A stretch of 64,000 bases of DNA, from assembly GCA_034440635.1 (NCBI GenBank), contig JAOTON010001483.1, positions 248,001 to 312,000 of the forward strand, read 5' to 3'. Shown piece after piece: positions 46,441 through 58,408 of this stretch (position 1 is the first letter of the stretch; every line of letters starts with the position of its first letter). The notes below the pieces were generated by a model. That model was given only the letters and a program-made list of their open reading frames with translations. It ran no database searches and had not been told where the DNA came from. The position numbers were made by a program, and so were the translations under genes. The stretch is from Lepas anatifera (Eukaryota; Arthropoda; Thecostraca; Lepadidae).

Positions 46441-48239
46441 TTCTAGGTCTTAGCTTGCACCTGTCAATGTATCGCTGTGTGTATATAGCTTTGTTTGGTG
46501 TTCAGTTTTATCAGAATTGAAAATGCAGTTAAGGCAACCCCGAACGACCAACGCTTGATAAGGAGCAACGACGTCCTGTCTAAGATTCATACGTACAAAC
46601 TGAAAAAACTACTAGATATACCTTAAGCTTTTTCTGTCCCACATCTGGGGAATCTAGAACAATACTATAAATACTAATAATACTAGAAATAATTATTAAA
46701 TACTAAGATAAAGGTAAGATTAAACGCGAAGATTCGGTCGCCGCGGCTAATTGACCGCGGCGACCGAAGACCCGGAGCCGCAGAGTGGCCGCCGCGGCGG
46801 GCGGCGGGAGGCCGTCCCGGTACAGCGACCGGCGGATACGAAACCACGCAACCGCAGAGCGGACGTCACCCGCCCACGGCCGGACGGCCAGCCGCCGGCA
46901 AGCCGCGGCGGCGCCAGCCCCCAATAAGCAGCCAGGGCAAACAAAAGAGAAAAAAACAATTTCACATGAAGACCTTTTTTCCTCGAACAACCACTGATGC
47001 TTGCTGGTAATGCTACTTGTATCAAAATGAAGGTGATAACACATGTACCATAACACCATTTCTTCTGTCCCTATCCCGCAAAAATTTAAGGTGGCGCACC
47101 CGCCTCCTAAACTGACATAAGAACAATTTTTATGGTCAAGTTTACATAAATATAATCTTGGCCCAGATATCAACCAATATTTCACACACACAAAAACATT
47201 TGAGGCTGGTTGTCACAAAAATATCTATAATTTATCATAAAGAGCAAGAAAGAAAGAAGGAGGCAAGGGAGAATGGGAGTTTAGAAGGGAAGGGGGAGAG
47301 AGCGCGCGAGAGAGAGAGGGGGAGAGAAGCAGGGAGGAAGAAGATGGAAGGAATTAAGAAGGAGGAGCAGGGAGAGAGGGTGGAAGGAAGTAAGGAAGAG
47401 ATGCACTGAGGGAGTGTGGGAGACTTCCTGACCAAGAGGCTAAACAATGGTATACACCTATGAGTAAGCCGAACCGTACAGCATTCCATTAGGGTCAGCA
47501 TGGGTCTCTTTCTCACCACATTTGAAATGAAAAACCTTCCACGAAATAAGTCACTTAAAATTATGCAAACATCATATTCACTCGTAACCTGCCGTAAACA
47601 ATGATTATCCCCATTAATATTAACCTCTATCTCATTGTGAGTTCGACCTTTGCCTCATTCGGAGATTTCCAACACCCCTCCTTTTGATCTCACCGTCAAT
47701 AACCGACAGGAAACCACCGAATAGGAATACTTGCAAAACTGTATCAAGTACTTTTTGGCTCAAGACGATATTGAGATCATCAATAATCAAATAAAGTGGC
47801 CGATTAGTGACAGCTTTTAGCTCCAGCTTCCGACTGGTTAAAACCAATGCCTAGCCATAATTATATTTTGTCTTAGTCACGGGAAAATCGACCGATGTGT
47901 AATATGAGCTTACTAAGTCAACACATGTAACTCACTTGACCCAAGCTTATTTCGTGGTCACTGTACGACCTAATATAGCCATTGTGCATATCGATCGACT
48001 CGCAATGACACTACCAATGCAATGAGAAAAATGAATGCTCTATCATCTCTTTTTGTGAAGTCATTGAACAAAGTCCGAAACCCTGCTAAAGCTATAGTGC
48101 CGGATGACTTCTCAGAGGCTGTGGGTCAAGTTCGTAACTCGTTCTGGAGAATCGCCTAAAGTATGACAATTCTGGTAAGAAATGGGTTATGCCATGTGTA
48201 CAGAAATAGAAACAATTTTCTACTATTTCCCATTTTTCC
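46441..48239. other. no gene recognised; GC island and purine tract
   Basis: A GC-rich patch of about 190 bp at 46736-46925 sits in AT-rich surroundings and begins with a strong hairpin (listed separately). A purine-rich stretch at 47226-47410 (AAGGAGG, GAGAGA) could form triplex or be simple-sequence expansion. No coding region is supported. Confidence 0.5.
46733..46768. repeat. GC-rich hairpin, 14-bp perfect arms
   Basis: TTCGGTCGCCGCGG and its exact complement are separated by CTAATTGA. It lies at the edge of a GC island. Confidence 0.88.
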
Positions 48240-48427
48240 CATGCATTTTCAAAAGGGAGGCCATGCGCCGTACCAAAATCTACAATTTCGGTGAGGTCGC
48301 TTGACCTGAGATGACCCTGAAATTAAATTTTCCTTAAAGTCGCAAAGATGATAAAGGTTAAGGTACGGTTTAAGTACAGTGGCGCTCCGCAGCTCATGTT
48401 TTGACCGCCTCGGAAATATTTAGAGGC
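48240..48427. repeat. fragment of an AGGTCA-type TTAA element
   Basis: CCCATGCATTTTCAAAAGGG..AGGCCATGC and CTTGACCTGAGATGACC parallel 36450-36665. Only an internal part survives. Confidence 0.6.
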
Positions 48428-48702
48428 CAGGGGTGTAGCCAAGGGAGGGCAGCAGGGACAGCCGCCCCCTGAGGGCCCGAAAGGCCCCCTTAGGACACGA
48501 GCCGCGCAAAGCGCGGCTCGCCCGTGCTATGCTCTGTGGCCAAAGTTGACATTTTACACCTGACAGGGCCCTCTTAAGCCCTCTTCAGCACTCTATTCTG
48601 TAACAAGCAGGTCCCTTTTTACCCATCAGGGCCCTTTTGGCACTTCTGCAGGGGCCCTTCTCGGGGGGCCACCCCCTGAGCAAAATCCTGGCCACGCCCC
48701 TG
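48428..48702. mobile_element. 275-bp hAT-type MITE
   Basis: The ends CAGGGGTGTAGCCAAGG and, inverted, CAGGGGCGTGGCCAGGA are flanked by TTAGAGGC and CAAGAGGC (6 of 8 bases match), as expected for an aged hAT insertion. It contains the hairpin GAGCCGCG-CAAA-GCGCGGCTC near 48500. A left-end copy lies in TPH intron 3. Confidence 0.78.
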
Positions 48703-48818
48703 CAAGAGGCTGTGTTGAAACGCCCCTCCTCTGCTGGAGCAAAGGTGAACGTGGTCTTGGAAAAGACATTCAAGCATTTAATTTGCCCTGATCTAAATTT
48801 ATTGGTGTTTTATATATG

Positions 48819-48819
<1 letters not shown>

Positions 48820-48864
<45 letters not shown>
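48820..48864. repeat. (AT)n microsatellite
   Basis: About 22 pure AT units. Confidence 0.9.
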
Positions 48865-48869
<5 letters not shown>

Positions 48870-49021
48870 TATTTCGGCAGAATATTTTCGTATAAGCAGC
48901 GCTGGTTAAATTCGATGGCTGATGCCAGAGGCGTAGGAACGGTTTGAAAAGTGGGGGGGGGCCAACCTTAGAGGGGGCCCACCTCAAAGGGGGCCCCGGC
49001 CCACGGGGGCCCATAATTATG

Positions 49022-51110
49022 AACAATTTTAGATAGCTCGTTTGGTGTCAATAGGGCACGCATGCACACTAGGTTGTCAATATAAGAAAAATTGAGAAAT
49101 TAAATTTTTCCCCATGATTTCGAGTTGTACCTAATGTGATATAATAAATCATAGCAAAAAACCCAACAATATTTTTTGGTTTTTTACCTAAAGCTTTTTT
49201 CAAATAAGAAATACATCTTTAAGCTCTTTTGAAGGATTTGAGTCATTTTTTAACCACGAGCGCGTTTTTTATACTCACAGATGTTTAGGCCCTTTTCATA
49301 ATATTTACAAAACTAAACTCTTTAGAAAGCTACAAACAATGCTTTGATACCAAATAACGTCACTTGGCCATGCCTAATCAATTTGTCTTTACTTATTTAA
49401 TGGCAAAAAATGGGAACATTTATTTAGGTTATTACGGATCCCTTCTTTACATCATTAGAGATTCATTTAGGTAAAGGCTGGTCACAATAAATCCGCTCAG
49501 CTATATTTCGATGCCTAAGATGCAGAGTTCCAGTATATATTGCAATGTACTTGAAGGACAGCTTGTAATGCCGAGGAGGTGTGGGCATAGTGTTATAGTG
49601 GTTAGCAACCTTGCATACCACGCGGCCAACCCGGGGTTAAGGCCCGGCAGATACTCTCAGTGGTGGCCTCCCGGACGATTATATTATTGAAGGGAGACGC
49701 CTGTGTGTTGAGGCAGGACATGATCCGCAGCCTGAGGGAGGTGTTCTCTTTCTCCTGCTCTCCTCTGATGGAGATAATCTTGGCAAAGACGAACTTCCTC
49801 CTCCTCGCTGCAGAGCAATATCATCAGGATCGCTTTGGTGTGAACGAACATTGCAGAGGAGCACACAGCGGGCATGACATTCAACTGCACCATCTTGGGC
49901 TGGGTACGAAGGCAGGGGAGCTCGAACATGACTTTCCGAGGGCTGCCCGGCCATTCGTTGCTGGTCTACACCTGTAGCCAGTAGGGAAAGTAAGGTTCGA
50001 TAATGATAGCGACGATCTCCTACCGAGTTCCAATTTCCGTATTGACTCCAGATGAAGGTTATCAACAACTTGGTGGACGGTCCCAGAAACGTCCTATCCT
50101 GGCTCTTATGCCTCAGGATCCGGCCCTAGATGGTGCAATTGACTGTTATGCTGACCGTGTGCTCCTCTGAATGGTTCGCTCACTCCGAGAAGATCCTGAT
50201 GAACATGGCAATGGCATGTTCTGCAGTGAGGAGGAGGAGAGAAGGACCGCCTTCCACAAGATCATCTCCATCAGAGGGGAGCAGGAGACGGGGGGAACAC
50301 CTCTCTCAGGCTGCGGACCCAGCCCTACGTCAACACACAGATGACCACTCTAAAAAATATAACTGTTTGGGAGACGTGGTCACCGAGCCTATCATCACCT
50401 GCAGCTTAATCAAATTCAAGTTCCCAGGGTTCATGGGTAAGCCCATGGAGGTAGAGCACTTCGTCTGCCAAACGCAGGCCATGGCTGTAGCTGCCACGTC
50501 TGTAAAGCAAATGACAGCTGCCAGTTCTGTCTGTCGTGCTGGAAGAGGAATGGTTTTATCAGGCGATGGGCCCAGCATACCAAACTGATGCTCAGGATCA
50601 ACAGCAAGCAGGACCTCCTCGGCATCACAAAGTTGACGATAAATAGTTGGAACTTGCAATCAATCTGAAACTCTAGTTTAGGTATCGAAAGACAGCTGGA
50701 CTTATCGTGACCATCCTTTCCCTGAATCGATTCCTACAGCTGTAAAGAAGGAGTCCGTAATGACCTAAATAGCTCGTCTCGTTTGTGTCATTAAATAGGT
50801 GATTCAAAGCTATCTAGGCATATCTGGGTCTGCTAGGAAAATATATCTAGGTCTGTGCTTTTCTAAATACTTTTTTGTAAATGCGATAAAAAGCCGAAAC
50901 ATCTGCAAATATAATGAGTAATGCTCTTGGTGAAAATGGTTTGAATGCCTAAAAACGAACATAGAAAGGCATTTTTCAGTCGAAAACAGGATAGGTAAAA
51001 ATACCTAGATCATTTTTGGCTTTGATTATTTTTCATTAGACCATAATAGAACTGGAAATCATGAGGCAAAATCTCATTTTTCAATTTTCCATATATTGAC
51101 ACAACCTAAT
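49022..51110. mobile_element. palindromic repeat element, copy B
   Basis: The left end ACTAGGTTGTCAATATAAG and the inverted right end ATTAGGTTGTGTCAATATATG start arms of about 1 kb that are diverged inverted copies almost to the centre (about 50040). Each arm contains an outer AT-rich half and an inner GC-richer half with AGATGATCTTGTGGAAGGCG-type text. Formerly coding-looking frames (LREVFSFSCSPLMEIILAK; SEKILMNMAMACSAV) are broken and unrecognised. A SINE head fragment lies at about 49589-49655. Confidence 0.72.
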
Positions 51111-51589
51111 ACACACCGGCATGCACCAAATATTTCCATACATGACTTCTTACGCTATTTTCCGCTGTTTCCTTTCATTGAACAGTTTCGTGCTGTTCTT
51201 TTTTTTTGCTTCGTAGTAGAAGACGGCCGGCCTCATCACGCCTTTCGATGGCTCAGGGACGACTGTTGCTCGGCATTTGTTGCGGGGAGCGTGTCCGATT
51301 CATGCTTTGTGTTGGGATTTATGTGAGATGGAGTTTGATTAGGTTCAGTTCTCGGGGCTTATTTGGAAACACTCGGGTAGTAGATACCTTGGCCTTTTTC
51401 ACGAAGCGCTCCTCCTCCAAGGGCTTGCAGGCGGCGTATTACGGAACTGCAACTTTCCCAGACAAGCTATCGGGCCTGTTTGGGGTTCTTGTTCTATACT
51501 ACAGTCTCTGATATTTGTATATTTGTTGCGGGGGCCCACCACAAAAGGGAGAGCAATACCCTCCTGACCCCCGGTTCCTATGCCTATGC

Positions 51590-53455
51590 CACCCAGGGGC
51601 CGCCAGATTATCTTGGAGGGCCCCCAAGGTCCAGACCATGGCTCAGAAAGCCACATCAATCAGCTCAGAGGGCCCAGGCCAGTGCATTGGCCTCGGGACC
51701 AGCGTATCAAGGGACCCCACATAAGCAAAGGGCCCCTAGAAGCTCAGCACAGGGGAGCCCCAGATTCGCACAGAGTGCCAGATTAGCTTAGGGGCCCGGT
51801 TCAGCTCAGAGGTCCCCAGGTCGGCTTATGTAGGGTCTGAAAACAGCTCAAGGGGCTTGTTCAAGCTCACGGATCCCAGCTTGCTCAGTGACGCTAGAAC
51901 AGTTCAGCGGCCCCAGACTAGCTCGGGGCCCTTGTTCAGCAAAGGGGGCCCGGATTAGCTTTGAAGGCCCAGCTCAGCTCAGGGGCTCCCAGATCGGAGG
52001 ATATAAGGTCACGCCCCATACCAGCTCAGGGGGCTCCATTCAAGCTCAGGGCCCCCAGCTTAGCCCAGGGACCCTAGGAGAGTTCAAGGGCCCCCATTCC
52101 AGCTCAGAGGCCCCAGTTAAGCACAGGGGTGCCCGGACTAGTTTAGGGCCCAAGCTCAGCTTAGGGGGCCCAGTGTGGCTTATGTAGGGTCTCAGAACAG
52201 CTCAAGAGGTCATTCAAGCTCGTGGCCCCCAGCTCAACCCAGGGGCCCCAGACCAGTTCAGGGGCCGCCCAGTTAAGCAGAGGGGTGCCCAGACTAGCTT
52301 AAGGCCTAGACTAGCTTTCGGGGCCCAGCTCAGCTCAGGGGCACCCAGATCGGCTGATATAGGGTCTCGACCCTAGAAGAGTCCAGGGGCCACAGTTAAG
52401 CGCAAGGGTACCCAGATTAGCTTAGGGCCCAGCTCAGCTTAGGGGGCCCCAGGGTGGCTGATATAGTGTCTCAGAACATCTTAAGGGGCCCATTCAAGCT
52501 CACGGCCGCCAGGTCAGTCGCTGTAAAGCCTATAGGGGGCCCTCAGTTCAACACAGGGGCCCATATGAGCTCTGATGACCAGATTAGCTTAAGGGCCCGG
52601 ATCAGCTCAGGGGCCCCTTGTTGGTATATATAAGGTTTCAGAACAGTTCAGCGTTCTAATTAAAGCTTATAACCCCAAGTTGTTAAGATGTTCCCTGGCC
52701 TCTCCCTCGAATCCGGAAATGTAAAAAACACTGAAGATTATATATTCGGGCTCAGCCCGTCATCAGAATTGTGGAGTAAATATCAATAATTCTCAGTCCT
52801 AGTATAGCCAGACCTCGAATTGAGCTTCACTTGCTCAATTCGAGGTCTGGCTCAATTCGTGGTGAAGCTCAATTCGAGGTCTGGCTATACTAGGACTGAG
52901 AATTATTGATATTTACTCCACGATTCTGATGAAGGGCTGTGCCCGAATATATAATCTTCAGTGTTTTTTACATTTCCGGATTCGAGGGGAGAGGCCAGGG
53001 AACATCTTAACAACTCATCATCATGCTCCTCGCCGCAGCACTTCAAAACTTATCAACTTATAACCCCAAGTTCAGGTCAGGGGCCCCATTACTGTGCAGG
53101 GGCCACAGATGAGTTTAGGGCCTCCTGTGCAGCACAGGTGACCCAGATTATCTCAGGGGACAAGATTAACATTACATTCCCAGCTCAGCTCAGGGGCCCC
53201 CCAGGTCGGCGGATATAAGGTCTGGCCAACTCAAGGGGCCCCGTTCAAGGTCAGGGCTTCTAGCTCAACTTAGGGATCCTAGAACAGTTTATGCTGCCTT
53301 GTCCATCTCAGTGGCGCTCAGTTCAGCTCGAGGGGCCCCAGATTAGCTCGTATATGGCATCAGAGGCCAGTGCAGGGGCCCCGAACAGCTCAGGGGAACT
53401 TAAAATCAACCCATAGGGCCTCAGCTTAGTTTAGGGGCACATATAAGTTTAAGGT
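51590..53455. repeat. GGGCCC-type degenerate minisatellite
   Basis: Loose 20-30 bp units built on CAGCTCAGGGGCCCC and CCAGATTAGCTTAGGGGCCC, interrupted at 52682-53056. The same text in inverse orientation is at 3310-3870. Confidence 0.78.
52682..53056. mobile_element. 375-bp inverted dimer of a hammerhead-like element with 16-bp target duplication
   Basis: CTTATAACCCCAAGTT at 52666-52681 and 53057-53072 brackets the insert. Two arms of about 150 bp (GTTGTTAAGATGTTCCCTGG..) point in opposite directions around a short centre made of ATTCGAGGTCTGGCT repeats. The right arm contains GATTCTGATGAAGGGCTGTG..CCCGAAT on the + strand, a CUGAUGA/stem/GAA core. The long duplication suggests retrotransposition, and the inverted dimer echoes the Penelope pair at 22-26.5 kb. 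Confidence 0.75.
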
Positions 53456-53739
53456 TTTCCGGGGCAAGCTATCGGGCCAGTTTGAGTTTCTTGCTTGATA
53501 TTACGGGTGTTGATATTCTTATCTCTGTTGCGAGGGGCCCATCACAGAAAAGTGGGGGGCTAGTGGCCCCCCTGGCCCCCCGGTTCCTACGCCTATGGCT
53601 GATGCTGCTTTTCAGATCTTCTTATTAGTTCGGATGATTGAGTTGATGATGTTTCTTTCTTCTCTGTTTAAATCGTAGACCAACTCGCCAAAATTCATAG
53701 ATAAGGAAATTAATAGGATTGGAAGAGTTAAGATCATGT

Positions 53740-54730
53740 CAGGTAAGTAATATTGAACGCATTTTTCGACCGGTTTCACTTTATTTTTTAAAACATTATC
53801 AAGAAAAACATTGGAAATTCTGTTGAGTGGGCTCGGAGAGATTGCAGCACATATTTGAATAACATTTTACACGAGCAACAGTATAACAACAAGCTTCGTC
53901 TGAACAGATCAATATAATGTACAGTATTTTAAGTTTGCAAGGTAAAGTTTACATTAGGCAACACAGGCTGAAAATTAAAATAATGAGTATGTTTTTAGAG
54001 TACCTATTGAAAAACCTAACTGCAAAATTTTCACGATATCAATATGACAGTGTACATAAACGACTAAAATACATTTCATGTTGAGCAAATCTAAAACACA
54101 ATCGAACACACTTCAGCTTTTTATGTGAGCATGATATTAAACATATAACCGCACCTCAAATAAACAAAAATTAACTACCTAACTAAATGAGGATTCCTGT
54201 GGATAGCTCCTGCCGCTTCTGTGCCCACGTGCTACTGTGAACACGGATGCGGGAGGTGCAGTATCCTCACCTCGGACATCTTCACAACCGCTTCTTCCTC
54301 CTCCATCATCTGTGCGGTTATGGGTTACCAAAGCTGCCTGCTGCTTGGTTCCCCATAAAGCTAACTTTTCCAGTCTATTGTTCCGCTGGCTGCATATGGG
54401 AGGAGCGTAGTCACGAATATGTATGGCCTCTGCTATTTCGATACGTCTGGCATCACTCATATGAACTATTTCAGTGTTGTCAACAAGGTGTTTTCGGGTG
54501 AGGGTGATGTTGTGCTCAGTTTGCATATGGTCTTTTATGGACGACTTCTGGAGGTGCATCGTCAGCCTGCGAGACAGGGTAGTTAAAGAGAAACCAACGT
54601 AATGATTTTGACGGAGTCTACAACCTTCGTCTGGGCAATTAAACTGGTACATTACGTTGGTTCTATTCAACTTCCCTGTCTGGCGGGGATTGTTACGCAT
54701 CAGTAGATCCTTCACTTTCCTACTCGTTTA
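53740..54730 (-). pseudogene. 3' fragment of a third Penelope-like element (GIY-YIG domain)
   Basis: Minus frame 54715-54179 reads LNRTNVMYQFNCPDEGCRLR, then NHYVGFSLTTLSRRLTMHLQ (GIY-YIG core), HNITLTRKHLVDNTEIVH and RRIEIAEAIHIRDYAPPI. This is the nuclease end of a Penelope-like element, distinct from the other two. No RT precedes it (54730 is a truncation point). The AT-rich sequence down to about 53740, with GAAACCGGTCGAAAAATGCG on the minus strand, is probably its 3' region. Confidence 0.8.
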
Positions 54731-54885
54731 ATATATTCTAAGTCCTATTCTAGTGATTGTGGCCGTACACTTGATGTTCTTGCGCATAATGTGTTGGAGA
54801 ACTCGTTCATCGGTTTTGTGGGCTGTGTTCATATAATTTTTATCAATCACAAACACTCTACCAACACCCACTCTACCAACGCTAG

Positions 54886-54930
<45 letters not shown>

Positions 54931-55330
54931 TCCTAGCTCTCCTGTTTCCAACTTATGCAATGTTACATTTAAGTGGGTTGATACCGGTTGGTGACAACTG
55001 TGAATAAGTAAATAAATATGTTTTTAGCTTTATAATATTTTTTATCTCATCATAGCTGGGATTGAACATGATACAGAAGCTGATTTTATATCAGACATAG
55101 CGCATGGCTCCATGGCTGCATGTGAACTGTGGCTCATCATCGAACTCAGGTAATAAATTGCGGCGTAAACAAAGGAGAAAAATACTTTAACCATGGGCCT
55201 GCTATCAAAGCTCGATACCTCCACGCCATTACATCATTTAACTGGGCCAGTGAGCATGCTGGAAAGGACTACTGCAAAGAAAAAGGGTGCACAGATCAAT
55301 TCACTAAGTATGACCTTGTGTTATTCCCAG
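54731..55330. other. upstream region or first intron of TPH; (AT)n tract
   Basis: Contains a pure (AT)n tract at about 54889-54930. A possible first exon ends at AACTCAG-GTAATAA (55150), but its reading phases do not join cleanly to the next exon, so I do not call it. The promoter and initiation codon of TPH are not identified. Confidence 0.3.
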
Positions 55331-55423
55331 AAGAAGGGGGGCCTTCGAACCTCTACAAACTCCATGGTATTTTCTTTGAAGCACGGCATGGGAGGACTTA
55401 GCGAAGCACTCTCCGTAGTGCAG
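55331..55423 (+). CDS. TPH: TPH exon 2
   Basis: Acceptor TTATTCCCAG, donor CAG-GTCAGT. 31 codons, phase 0 to 0, encoding the start of the ACT domain ([20 protein letters not shown]). Confidence 0.85.
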
Positions 55424-58361
55424 GTCAGTAAGGCTTATTTTCCCATGCACCCATTGGAGATACGATACTGTTAAATTGATATGTAGCTTGTTCGCGTTCT
55501 GGTGACGCTTCTCTGAAAACGTGATTTGCCAGACTCGTTATCAAGTTTCCTCTTTTGTGGCATCCAATATCAAATCAATGTGAAAGTGAGAGAAGTTTTG
55601 AGTAAAGTTAGTGGTAAACAGATTCGAAACTAGCACTGGCTCAGCCAAACTAGTTCTCCCAATCGTTCCTTCTGCTGGGACGCAAAACGCCCTAGACAGC
55701 AGTATATGTAGAGTGATATGCCGTGGTATCCGCCAGGATCATGGAATCAATGTTGTTTACATCGAAAGTCGAAAATCACAGCGAAGAAACTCGGATTTCG
55801 ACATCTACATGGACGTAGAGTGTGGTGAAAAGGTGAGAGCTAACGGGGTGAAAAGGTGCCCAGGGGCGTAGCCAAAGGGGGGCGAAAGGGACAGCCACCC
55901 CTTCCCTCTGAGGGCCCGAAGGGCCCCCTGAGTACACGGGCCGTGCGAAGCGCGGCTCGCCTGCACTATGCACTGTGGCCAAATTTGAAGTTTTATACCA
56001 GACAGGGCCCTCTTCAGCACTCTATTCTGTAACACGCAGGGCCCTTTTTTACCCATCAGGGCCCTCTTGGCGCTGTCGCACGGGCCCTTTTCGGGTGAAA
56101 TACAGACGATTGCATGTGTTCTGCTTTAGGCCTAGCGTTTAGTGTTGTTTTATTTCGCTGTTGTCTCCACTTGGTCCATGCATTTTGAGATTGTTGTTCT
56201 TTCAAATTATGGTCAGTTCCGGGCCAACTTTTTTGTATAGCCCTTACACTTTCTATTTGTGTTTAGCCTTCCTGAAAAGCCTATTTCTTTTCCGAATGTT
56301 TCGCTTTAATTCGCAGCTCATCCAAACTTTGTCGTTCTGTCTTAGGTAAACTGATTTACTAGGAATGGATTCCTCCGCAGCATGGAGTAAAGTTTCGGAG
56401 AATATTTTAGTTGCTCTAGGTGAGAGCTAGAGAGAGGGTGAGAGCTGGCGAGAAAATGAGGCACGGCGAGAGGACAAGTGCTGGTAAGAAGGTTGGGGAG
56501 AAGATGGGAGCTGGTGAGAGACAAGAGGTGGTTGATACAAGGGGAGGGCTGGTATGGCTCAAGTCCCCTCGCTGACATTTCTGAGTAACAATATTAATCA
56601 CTTAGTAAGAGCTTATCCGAGGAGGAGGCAGGGTAAGGCTGAGCCCCCTCCCCTGCAAGTCTGCATTCTGCCAGTTTGAGAAGGTGTGCTTTGCAGAGTG
56701 AATAGTTGAAGCTCAGAGATGCCATAGATAAGACTCGTGAGAAGTGGGCTTCATTTTTCTCGTTTGGAGGTTAAATGCATTGTCCAGCTCTGAAATAATA
56801 CAAATGCGTTGTACTGTAGTAGATCGCTAAATGAGGCCCTCTGCTAACCTGTGCTTGCTCATTGACAGGCCATGCAATCGCTGGCAACAGACTTGTCCAA
56901 GTCTCTGGAGGCGACGCAGCTGCAGTGAGTGGAGATTTATGCGATACATATCTGCAGTAAACAGGTTTTGTGCAGTACATAAAACACAATTTACCATAGT
57001 AACAGTGGCTAGTAGTCTGTATGACTGGAAATGGGGAGAGGGGATGGGATTTTAGAACTGGATGAAATGGATATGATTTCTCCGGTTTTATTTCAAAGTG
57101 ACTGGAGACTTCTTTTGTTTTGTTTTTCTTTCTACAGGGTTAAATGAAATGGGATAGGAATGCTTATAACAGACATCTTCTGGAGCGGAATAGGGGCGGT
57201 AAACACCAGCATTTAGATACAAAAGCATTCTCTGCGATACCATCAGAACCCTGGGTGTGAAACTGTCGCAAGAAAACTACGTTGCTTGCGGTTTTAAGCA
57301 GATAGTTTTGTCAGCTTTTTCTGTGCTTGAAACTTTTGTGATGACTGAATTACTGCATGCAGTGTGGTTTTTAAATGACAGACGTCGATATTCAAGAGAT
57401 GACAATGTGAAAACAGGTGTGACTTTACAATCCATGGCGCTGCACCTTTGCTCAGGTCCTTTGATGCCGGCGGGGAGCTCCCAAAGAGAAGCATGAGCGT
57501 CCAGAGCAGTTTCGGTGAGGACGCTGTACTATGTTTTCTTAATAGAATATGATGCCTAAAATTTCCAGTCATTAGTGGTGGATATATTTGGGTAAAAATG
57601 CAGGAAAATCGAGTGGTGAATACAGAATCTGCCTACACACCGTTCTTCTAAGTGGATGCTCTTGCTGCCATCGTGATTGCTTGGACCATATCTTTGCCAC
57701 AGTTGTGTAAGTTAGTTTAACAATATTTGCTGCTGAAACTTACAAAGGAAGCATAAACCAGAACACTGGGTGTTCTACATTATAGTATAACATCAGAAAA
57801 TAATCAGTCCCCGACGACGACATTTCTGACGGAGGCACACGCGTTTTTTTTGTACCAAAGTGCATTCTGAGAAGGTAATGGCTTGGTTTTCCAGAAATTT
57901 CTTTAAAGCTTTGGTTGTTTTGGTGCTTTCTCCTGTATTTAGCCAAACATGTTTCACAGAAGGCGTCTGGAATATAGAAATACCTGGAACATTGCAAAAG
58001 GAACTGATGTCTGCTGTCATGCTCGTTTGTTTTTGCATGACTTTGCCCTAATAGATTTTCTGGAAATAGCTATCTCAGAAATAATGACTTCCTCAAGAGT
58101 ATTCTATTGTGTGTCCAGATTTCGAGGACATTCCATGGTTTCCACGCAAGATATCTGATCTGGACCGGGCGCAAAAGACCCTGATGTACGGATCTGACCT
58201 CGACGCCGACCACCCGGTAAGGTCAAGGTCGGATCATAATGAGAGTTTTGCTGAGGGAGCTATGTAGTCACAACATGTTTGAAGAGCATCGGAGTGGTCT
58301 TGGCAATAAGTATCTTTATCCTACATTTTTTCACCCGACAGTGGAGGAAGCAGAGAGAAGT

Positions 58362-58408
<47 letters not shown>

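Larger units (their letters stand above)
48926..53597. mobile_element. 4.7-kb hAT-type element with nested repeats
   Basis: The left end CAGAGGCGTAGGAACGG and the inverted right end CATAGGCGTAGGAACCGG are flanked by the perfect 8-bp duplication GCTGATGC (48918-48925 and 53598-53605). The interior holds the palindromic element (49022-51110), a region shared with 3300-4310, a GGGCCC minisatellite (51590-53450) and a 375-bp inverted dimer. No hAT transposase is visible. Confidence 0.82.

Noticed and set aside
46736..46925. Ribosomal RNA fragment
   Set aside because: GC-rich and hairpin-forming, but I recognise no conserved rRNA segment.
55042..55150. Candidate TPH first exon ending AACTCAG-GTAATAA
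   Set aside because: None of the open phases joins in frame to exon 2 as defined by its acceptor at 55330, and no start context is convincing.
55129..55401. 90-codon plus frame overlapping TPH exon 2
   Set aside because: Out of frame with the strongly conserved [10 protein letters not shown] block. A shadow of the exon.
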